Assembly: GCA_021160245.1 (NCBI GenBank)
Contig: JAGHCW010000054.1
Coordinates: 1 to 5,324 of the forward strand
Direction: 5' to 3'
DNA from: a bacterium
Lineage (GTDB): Bacteria > B130-G9
DNA length: 5,324 nt
Within the stretch, counting starts at the first letter, position 1, and every line of letters begins with the position of its first letter. Below are positions 1 to 5,057 of this stretch, piece by piece. Under the pieces are notes generated by a model. The model was not told the origin of the DNA and made no database searches. It saw only the letters and a program-made list of their open reading frames with translations. A program made the position numbers and the translations under genes.

Positions 1-72
1 GTACAATACTCCACGAGCGGTAACCGGCGGGGCGTCCGTATCATAAATCTCTGTTCCGGCGACCATCGTCAT
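1..72 (-). CDS. Start of an unidentified downstream gene (partial)
   Basis: Only 24 codons are visible: MTMVAGTEIYDT then DAPPVTARGVLY, running off the left edge. The ATG at 72-70 overlaps the previous stop (ATGA) and has GGAGG 7 nt upstream (84-80), the same arrangement as its neighbours, so the start is well supported. An in-frame ATG at 66-64 is a weaker alternative. I do not recognise the N-terminus. hsdR would be a reasonable expectation for this locus, but the sequence does not resemble HsdR openings I know. Confidence 0.65.
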   Translation of the reverse strand, partial: MTMVAGTEIYDTDAPPVTARGVLY

Positions 73-1034
73 GCCACGTCCTCCACCAGATTCTCGGATA
101 GGTGCTTTGCGACCTTCCGTATTACCTGCAAAACCGCTCGGACGTCCGAATCGTCTACTCTAATCTTTCGTCCTACCACAGCGTTCGGATCGCCGGTCTT
201 GGCAAGGTATTCTTCATCCACAACTCCCATCTTGTGGGCAAACAAGTGGCGCTTCTGAAAGCCACGAACTGCGGCAGCCCACTCGTCGGAGGTCACGCAG
301 GCGGATAGATCGATTCCAAACGTTGAAAGGACGTTCGCTTTCGCTCCGTCAAGATTCTGGAAGCTGACCTTCTCTGCTTTGGCGGGGTCCGCCGCCTTCT
401 GGGCATGGACGCGGCAAAGCTCCCGGCCAAATCCGTCGAAGGCAGAGACGCAGTCTTCCAAAGCGTTCTCAATGAGCTTTCCGGCCAGTTCTTCAGCAGT
501 GCTTGTCGCCAGGACCAGCATCTTCTCGATTACTTCAAGATTCTTGTCGAGGATATGAAGGGAATTATGCTGGCCGCAGTCGGGGCAGAACGCGAAAACC
601 CCATAGACCGAGTACTGGAGCGTGCAATTACCGCATTCGACATTTGTCTCCAGTTCCCGTTCAGCGTAGTGGTGCAAACGGACGGGAGAGGACTTTACGT
701 CCATGCTGAGAGAGAGCAGGCTACCGCGTGTCTGCCGGTTGAAATCCCTCGCCATGTCCTTCATATCGCGAACCACAGCGTTCTGTACCTTGCGCTCGAC
801 AACCGAGGTGACATAATTGATTTGGCTCTGCGTATGGAAGTGGTCCATCGGCCCCTTGTGTCCGCAATAGGGGCAGTGAACCGGCAGGTTTTCTCCCTCC
901 AGCCCGGTGCCAGGCTTAATCTTGAAATACCGCTCGCAGTCAGTGCTCGGACATTCTCTGCCAAGATAGCCCTCCCCATCGAGAGGAAGGGAAATCTGGA
1001 ACTGAATGCCCAAGTTGCGGAGGTGGCGAGTCAT
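69..1034 (-). CDS. Zinc-ribbon protein with HEPN-like C-terminus
   Basis: The product has 321 residues. Two zinc ribbons are visible: Cys28/Cys33 with Cys54/Cys57 (CPSTDC, CPYC), and Cys134/Cys137 with Cys150/Cys153 (CGNC, CPDC). A helical region follows (~163-215). The C-terminal ~100 residues contain FQKRHLFAHKMGVVDEEYL (259-277), where Arg262 and His267 form the R-x4-H signature of HEPN ribonucleases, and end in DVRAVLQVIRKVAKHL. By family knowledge HEPN proteins with this motif are RNases or toxins and are common in defence loci; activity here is inferred. GGGAG lies 7 nt before the ATG, which overlaps the upstream stop (ATGA). The stop at 69-71 overlaps the next start the same way. The last operon genes being PIN-like and HEPN-like suggests two RNA-targeting effectors. 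Alternatively the HEPN fold could be a non-catalytic partner or DUF4145-like module. Confidence 0.85.
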   Translation of the reverse strand: MTRHLRNLGIQFQISLPLDGEGYLGRECPSTDCERYFKIKPGTGLEGENLPVHCPYCGHKGPMDHFHTQSQINYVTSVVERKVQNAVVRDMKDMARDFNRQTRGSLLSLSMDVKSSPVRLHHYAERELETNVECGNCTLQYSVYGVFAFCPDCGQHNSLHILDKNLEVIEKMLVLATSTAEELAGKLIENALEDCVSAFDGFGRELCRVHAQKAADPAKAEKVSFQNLDGAKANVLSTFGIDLSACVTSDEWAAAVRGFQKRHLFAHKMGVVDEEYLAKTGDPNAVVGRKIRVDDSDVRAVLQVIRKVAKHLSENLVEDVA

Positions 1035-2950
1035 TGGAAATCTCCCAGGTCAAGGCCAGTGGCCGCCGCTGCCCGCTTGATGAACCATGTAAGGCAGCGA
1101 TCCTGCACCCGCTGACGCAGACCCTTTACTGTGGTTCCGATCACAAGGTTCTCTAAGGTCATTAGGATGACGACTCCAGAGCCAATGGTGAAGGTCCATC
1201 CCAGGATTGGATTGCTCGGTCGCAAACCCAGACCAGCGGTGAGGCCAGCCACAAGCAGGAGCCCAAGGAATCCGGATGCGAACCAAGCACAATTCTTGGC
1301 TCTTCGACGACACCGCCAGTATAGATGCTCTTGGATTCGCTTTTTCTCGGCTCGCTGAGAAGCAAGCTCTTCTTGGGTCTTGCGATGCGCCTTTTTCTCA
1401 TCCGTGAGCTTCTCGCTCTCCTCCTTCTTGATCTCGTCCGTTACGCGCTTAAGCGTTTCAGTAACAGTTTGTTCGGTTAAAGCCTCTTCATCGCCCAGAG
1501 TCAAACGCATAAGTTCATCTTGTGCAAGCGTGCTGCTTCTGAGCAATTGATGGTCACGCTCGGTGATTTTGCCATTTTCCTCGAGCTTATCGATCTCGGC
1601 CAGATACTTGCCAAGTAGCTCCTTTGAAGGTTGAAGCGCTGCATACGAGAACGCAAGTATCTCAGTGGTCGGGAGAGATGGCGCACCCATCGGAGCCTTG
1701 AGCCACGCCATATTCGCTAAGCTAAAGTCTGTGATCACGCTAGAAACCTCGCATGGCTCCTCGTGTCGTTTTCCATACTCGAACGCCGCTCGAGCAAATC
1801 CGGAATTACTGCTCACGAGAACGGCTCGGCATTTTTCGACCGTGAGCGGTGCAGTTCCTCTTCTAAGCACGTAGATGCTGCGAATTGAGTTGATATCGTA
1901 CTCTTTGGCATGTGGATTGAAGTACGACACTTCATCTTCAAGCACTTTTTCAAATGCGGTTTCATCAATCTGGAAATCCGCAATGTATTGCGGGGTGTCC
2001 TTTACCTCAATCCCAGCCTCGGTGAGTTTCTCATCCACCTGCCCAGCTAATAGCAAAAGGTCTGATCTTGTCGTGCCGCTGCGGCGTGCCTCCATAACGA
2101 TAGCCCCGCGACCATTAACCGCGTCCACGTGTTTCGCAGTTCCCTTAATCACGCGTTCCAGTTCATCCCGAGTGTGAGAAAAGGCAGCGACTGTTGCGCC
2201 AAGTTTCTTTAGAAGCTGGATCAAATCCTCTATTGCTGTCTTCTTGGGTTTGCCTTCGAGGCCCAACCGTTGAACCAGCAGGGGTGTGTCCAGATACAAC
2301 GTTACGCCCTTGTATGTCTTGGGCGCAGACTGGAGGTCTGGGCACAGCAAGGCATTGGCGAGCATGTGGCCTTGCACCATAATTATGAAGCTCTCGAATC
2401 GTTCCGGATCGGTTCGTTGCAGGTGCAGGACGTATTGGCAAACCAACACGATATGACTGTCATGTTTGCCCTTAATTGTCGGAATCACAGTCCCCCGCAA
2501 ATATGCTCGAAGACAGGGGATGTTGAACTGGGATAGGAACGCGCAGATCGCCGTTACCGCGTCATCATCCGTCGTGATAGGTTGCGCTGTGCTCTTGGAG
2601 AAATCTATTAGGCCGACAACCACCGCCTTGATGTGGCGATCAGCACTAGCCTTATCAGCTGCAATACCTGGGTCAGGCAATTGCCCCGTAATACGATAGA
2701 CACCTTTTTGCTTCTTAAGAGGATGCTTGCGAGACAGTCGTTTTAAGACGACCTGCACAGCGCGATCTGGGATCTCCAGTCCGAACTGCATTCGGAGATG
2801 ATCTCGCACCACTGTATCAGTCACAGGGTCGGGCTTCTGGTCAACGAGGACCTGCAAGATAAAAGGACGCAGGTAGTCCAGGTAGTCTTTCCCCTGATCG
2901 ATACTTACCTTGAGCATCGCCAAGCTGGTCAGTGTTGTAGTCGACGTCAT
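1031..2950 (-). CDS. Predicted membrane-anchored PIN-like nuclease with N-terminal winged-helix region
   Basis: The product has 639 residues. Residues ~22-88 look like a winged helix (ILQVLVDQK, VVRDHLRMQFG, AVQVVLKRLSRK, GVYRIT). A PIN-like core follows at ~216-390: YLDT with Asp221, the HTRDELERV helix with Glu263, YDINSI with Asp352 and VLVSSNSGFARAA (377-389) in place of the usual Thr-Asn/Asp strand. The segment to ~500 (MAWLKAP, LPTTEILAFSYAALQPS, KYLAEIDKLEENGKI) is the characteristic extension of these large PIN proteins. Residues ~497-545 are Lys/Glu-rich and probably coiled coil. Two hydrophobic segments (~555-576 and ~583-606) would anchor the C-terminus in the inner membrane. PIN domains are usually metal-dependent RNases. 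Here the acidic residues are plausible but not all certain. AGGAGG precedes the ATG by 7 nt. The location behind hsdS suggests a defence effector, which is inference. Confidence 0.85.
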   Translation of the reverse strand: MTSTTTLTSLAMLKVSIDQGKDYLDYLRPFILQVLVDQKPDPVTDTVVRDHLRMQFGLEIPDRAVQVVLKRLSRKHPLKKQKGVYRITGQLPDPGIAADKASADRHIKAVVVGLIDFSKSTAQPITTDDDAVTAICAFLSQFNIPCLRAYLRGTVIPTIKGKHDSHIVLVCQYVLHLQRTDPERFESFIIMVQGHMLANALLCPDLQSAPKTYKGVTLYLDTPLLVQRLGLEGKPKKTAIEDLIQLLKKLGATVAAFSHTRDELERVIKGTAKHVDAVNGRGAIVMEARRSGTTRSDLLLLAGQVDEKLTEAGIEVKDTPQYIADFQIDETAFEKVLEDEVSYFNPHAKEYDINSIRSIYVLRRGTAPLTVEKCRAVLVSSNSGFARAAFEYGKRHEEPCEVSSVITDFSLANMAWLKAPMGAPSLPTTEILAFSYAALQPSKELLGKYLAEIDKLEENGKITERDHQLLRSSTLAQDELMRLTLGDEEALTEQTVTETLKRVTDEIKKEESEKLTDEKKAHRKTQEELASQRAEKKRIQEHLYWRCRRRAKNCAWFASGFLGLLLVAGLTAGLGLRPSNPILGWTFTIGSGVVILMTLENLVIGTTVKGLRQRVQDRCLTWFIKRAAAATGLDLGDFQ

Positions 2951-3444
2951 TCCGCCACCTCCTCATCGGCTTTCGGGAAGATGGAGGCAAGCTCTGGTTC
3001 GACATCCACGCCGTAAGCGGAGCACAGACGCGCCAGATGCAAGCCGAAGATACCCCGCATCTCACCAAGGGAGTGCCACATGGCGGCTTCGTGTGGATAG
3101 AGCATTCGGCGGGGGCTGCCCGGATGTCCCGTCTGGTCGAGGAATTTACGGCAGGCAGCACGCATGGCACGTATTGGGCCAACGAGTTCTTCGTCCTCCG
3201 AACAAGCTTTGAGAATACTGGTCAGCTCAGCCCGCATTTCGAGGACAGAATTTTCAACCCATGGCCCGTACTCCATATGGAAGTCGGCATAGAGTGCGCG
3301 GCGGTCCTCCAGGAATGCAACAAGGCGGCGGACGATCTCCCGCTTGTCTTCCGCCGGGTTCCAACTCACACCGAAGACGGGGGTCGAGATACCTGTGATC
3401 CGTCTGGCTATGTCGGCAAATGGGATACGACGCTTCTTTCTCAT
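2947..3444 (-). CDS. Conserved small protein between hsdS and the PIN-like gene (function unknown)
   Basis: This 165-residue, soluble-looking, mostly helical protein starts with a basic MRKKRR segment followed by IPFADIARRITGIS (7-20), then FGVSWNP (24-30), a charged helix EIVRRLVAFLEDRRALY (36-52), MEYGPWV (57-63) and IRAMRAACRKFLD (91-103). It has no signal peptide, membrane segment or recognisable catalytic motif. The opening and the FGVSWNP stretch resemble a small family I recall as DUF6650, whose role I do not know; this naming is tentative. GGAGG lies 7 nt before the ATG. The start overlaps the hsdS stop and the stop overlaps the next start, both as ATGA, so its synthesis is probably coupled to HsdS and to the PIN-like protein. 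It could be a regulator, immunity protein or accessory subunit, but the sequence does not say which. Confidence 0.85.
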   Translation of the reverse strand: MRKKRRIPFADIARRITGISTPVFGVSWNPAEDKREIVRRLVAFLEDRRALYADFHMEYGPWVENSVLEMRAELTSILKACSEDEELVGPIRAMRAACRKFLDQTGHPGSPRRMLYPHEAAMWHSLGEMRGIFGLHLARLCSAYGVDVEPELASIFPKADEEVAE

Positions 3445-5057
3445 ACTGCGTCCTCCAAGACCTTTACAGCATCCGGCACCTCCAGCTCGCCGCTCAATAG
3501 CTTAGGAAGCAACGTGTCGCGCAGACGGGCGAGGCGACGGTTCTGTCGAACACTGACCGCGATGCGCTGATGCAGCGCCGCCACATGATTCTGGAATGCA
3601 CTGGCGAGTTCGACTGGAGGCAAAGCTAACGGATACTGGCTCATGTCTTTCCAGTTGGTCCGAGGCATTTTCGTTCCGGCCGAGTGCGAATCTGTGTAGT
3701 CAACAAAGGCCTTGCTGGATACAAGCGAAAGCACATAGCTGTGCCAGTATTCGGTTTTAGGAATCACGACCAAGATATCCGTTGAGCAAACGCCATCGAC
3801 AGGCGCGATGCCAACCTTGTGGAAATATGGACGAAGTTTGCCGAACAGTATTTCGCCTTCCTTGAACCGAGACTTCTGGCTACCCACCTCGTCGGTGCGA
3901 CCCCAGGTATCAAGGGCAATACATCGGCGGGGCATGTGCTGAAGTCCGATGTAAGGAGTCGTAGCCGGGACCTCATCAGGCTTGACGCTCCGGCGAGCGT
4001 TATCCGCTATATCGCCAAGTGCACCGGGTTTCCACCCCTTCGGAATTAGCCCGATCTCGGAATCTTCGAATGAATCCGGGAACAGGTCGGCGATTTCTTT
4101 GGGTAGGTTGGCTTGACTGGCAGATAGAAGATCGCGCTTTTCAATCTCCGCTTTCAGCCATTCACGGCCTGCGCCAGTCTTGAGCTTTTTCTCCCGGCTA
4201 ATGGCTGCTTTTTGTGAGGGCAGTTCTTCCCAATAAGCGATTCGCTTGGAAGAATGAGTCTTTGTCCATTGAGCCCCCTTCCCGGAGCAATGCTTATCAA
4301 ACCGTCGTGAAATATCCTCTGTGTGTCCAATGTAGATACTGCCATCCTCACATTCCAACGCGTAAACAAACCAAACTCCCGGACGTGGTGCTGGAGAGGC
4401 CTTCCTGCCTGCCGGCAGGCAGGCGGCCTTGGCGCGGACAGGGTCGAAGTCGATGAACCAGCACTTGAAAATCGCCGCCGCCATCGCCTCCAACGTCTCG
4501 TTCATCCGCCGGTTCAATTCGATCTTGTCGTCCAGCGCTCCCAGGATGTAGGCGATGGCCTGTTGTTGTTTGAGGGGGGGGAGAGGCACTTCAATACGAT
4601 TGATGTCTCTTATCGGCAACTGAGGTTGAGCGCTTCCGGTCCGTAGAGCAAGTACCCGAGTCGCAAAAGTGGAAGATCGAAGAAAGAAATATAGATACCT
4701 TGGATTAACCCTTGAAGTATCGGATCGAAAGATGACCATGCCAGAGTTTATGCGTACATGTTCGTAAGGGACAGCCGCATCATAGTAGGCCACATTACCA
4801 ACAGTGCCACGAGTGGTCATTACGACATCTTGGCGTTTAAGTTTTCCCTTGCGAAGGATTACGTCCTTCTCTTGGGTTATGAATTTGCAGTTGGAGAAAT
4901 CAAAGCCATCCTTCGTTACATTACCCGTATTCAGAAACAAGCAATATCCCGATTCCGAGAATTCATGCATCTTGGGATAATTCTTGCCTCTGTCTCCGTC
5001 TATGATTTCAATGGGAGCTTCGTCAAACGGCAGCGTTGTCCACTCGTCACCCGCCAT
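3441..5057 (-). CDS. hsdS: Type I RM specificity subunit HsdS with an internal GIY-YIG domain
   Basis: This 538-residue protein chooses the DNA target of a type I restriction-modification complex through two target recognition domains (TRDs). TRD1 is about 1-160, ending in the classic PLPPLKQQQ boundary (158-166). The first conserved helix and linker are ~166-212 ([30 protein letters not shown]). The second half resumes at [19 protein letters not shown] (318-336), with TRD2 ~340-475 ([31 protein letters not shown]), then [10 protein letters not shown] and a helix ending in [10 protein letters not shown] (516-525). HsdS is usually about 400-450 residues. The excess of ~105 residues is a GIY-YIG domain (~229-302) in the inter-half linker, preceded by a palindrome-encoded ACLPAGR. 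The ATG at 5057 has AGGAGG 9 nt upstream, and the stop overlaps the next start (ATGA). The frame is intact, so the protein may be functional with the domain looped out. The recognised sequence cannot be deduced. Confidence 0.93.
   Translation of the reverse strand: MAGDEWTTLPFDEAPIEIIDGDRGKNYPKMHEFSESGYCLFLNTGNVTKDGFDFSNCKFITQEKDVILRKGKLKRQDVVMTTRGTVGNVAYYDAAVPYEHVRINSGMVIFRSDTSRVNPRYLYFFLRSSTFATRVLALRTGSAQPQLPIRDINRIEVPLPPLKQQQAIAYILGALDDKIELNRRMNETLEAMAAAIFKCWFIDFDPVRAKAACLPAGRKASPAPRPGVWFVYALECEDGSIYIGHTEDISRRFDKHCSGKGAQWTKTHSSKRIAYWEELPSQKAAISREKKLKTGAGREWLKAEIEKRDLLSASQANLPKEIADLFPDSFEDSEIGLIPKGWKPGALGDIADNARRSVKPDEVPATTPYIGLQHMPRRCIALDTWGRTDEVGSQKSRFKEGEILFGKLRPYFHKVGIAPVDGVCSTDILVVIPKTEYWHSYVLSLVSSKAFVDYTDSHSAGTKMPRTNWKDMSQYPLALPPVELASAFQNHVAALHQRIAVSVRQNRRLARLRDTLLPKLLSGELEVPDAVKVLEDAV
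4152..4373 (-). other. Complete GIY-YIG endonuclease domain inside HsdS
   Basis: Residues ~229-302 of HsdS read [11 protein letters not shown], then [17 protein letters not shown], a KGAQWTKTH loop, AYWEELPS and [17 protein letters not shown]. These correspond to the GIY strand (VYAL, Tyr232), the YIG strand (Tyr242-Ile-Gly244), the catalytic-helix Arg (251/252) and His256, and a Glu in YWEE (277/278) as the likely metal ligand. By family knowledge these are the residues used for single-strand nicking by the UvrC/YhbQ-type fold. All appear present, so the domain may be catalytically competent. It carries no additional DNA-binding domain of its own, so the HsdS TRDs would be its only obvious DNA-targeting module. 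Activity is inference. Confidence 0.88.
4404..4423. repeat. Perfect 20-bp palindrome at the 5' edge of the hsdS GIY-YIG insertion
   Basis: CCTGCCTGCCGGCAGGCAGG is a perfect inverted repeat without a loop. It is open in all six frames and reads CLPAGR in the hsdS frame. GGCCTT occurs directly on both sides (4398-4403 and 4425-4430), 27 bp apart. If this is a target-site duplication, the event added 27 bp (9 codons) and kept the frame. From memory, the CLPAGRQ-type peptide turns up in translated genes of various uncultured bacteria, usually as repeat-derived sequence. Confidence 0.85.

Larger units (their letters stand above)
4107..4430 (-). mobile_element. Inferred in-frame insertion in hsdS: palindrome plus GIY-YIG domain
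   Basis: Between VRAKA (to residue 211) and [13 protein letters not shown] (from 318) the HsdS protein carries about 105 extra residues. These are the palindrome-encoded ACLPAGR, a Pro-rich joint (KASPAPRPG), a GIY-YIG domain and a tail of ~15 residues ([11 protein letters not shown]). HsdS proteins I know join DPVRAKA to the LADLFPDSF-type segment by only a few residues. The left boundary is marked by the palindrome at 4404-4423 with a 6-bp direct repeat. The right boundary has no visible repeat and is set only by where HsdS similarity resumes. Mobility is inferred from the second GIY-YIG domain in hsdM and the shared repeat arms, not shown. Confidence 0.6.

Noticed and set aside
1-72. Assignment of the downstream partial gene as hsdR
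   Set aside because: The locus makes it plausible, but the 24 visible residues do not resemble HsdR N-termini I know, so no name was given.
405-1115. 236-codon open frame on the + strand
   Set aside because: It lies wholly opposite the zinc-ribbon/HEPN gene and the end of the PIN-like gene. The minus-strand reading has cysteine motifs, a good ribosome binding site and ATGA coupling, while this frame has no recognisable protein features.
3150-3159. CGGCAGGCAG, 10 bp matching an arm of the hsdS palindrome
   Set aside because: It has no inverted partner nearby and encodes part of RAACRKFLD, which looks like native sequence of the 165-aa protein. Probably chance or codon-driven.
3037-3570. 177-codon open frame on the + strand
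   Set aside because: It is antisense to the 165-aa gene and the end of hsdS, which fit the operon. The translation shows no motif and spans two real genes.
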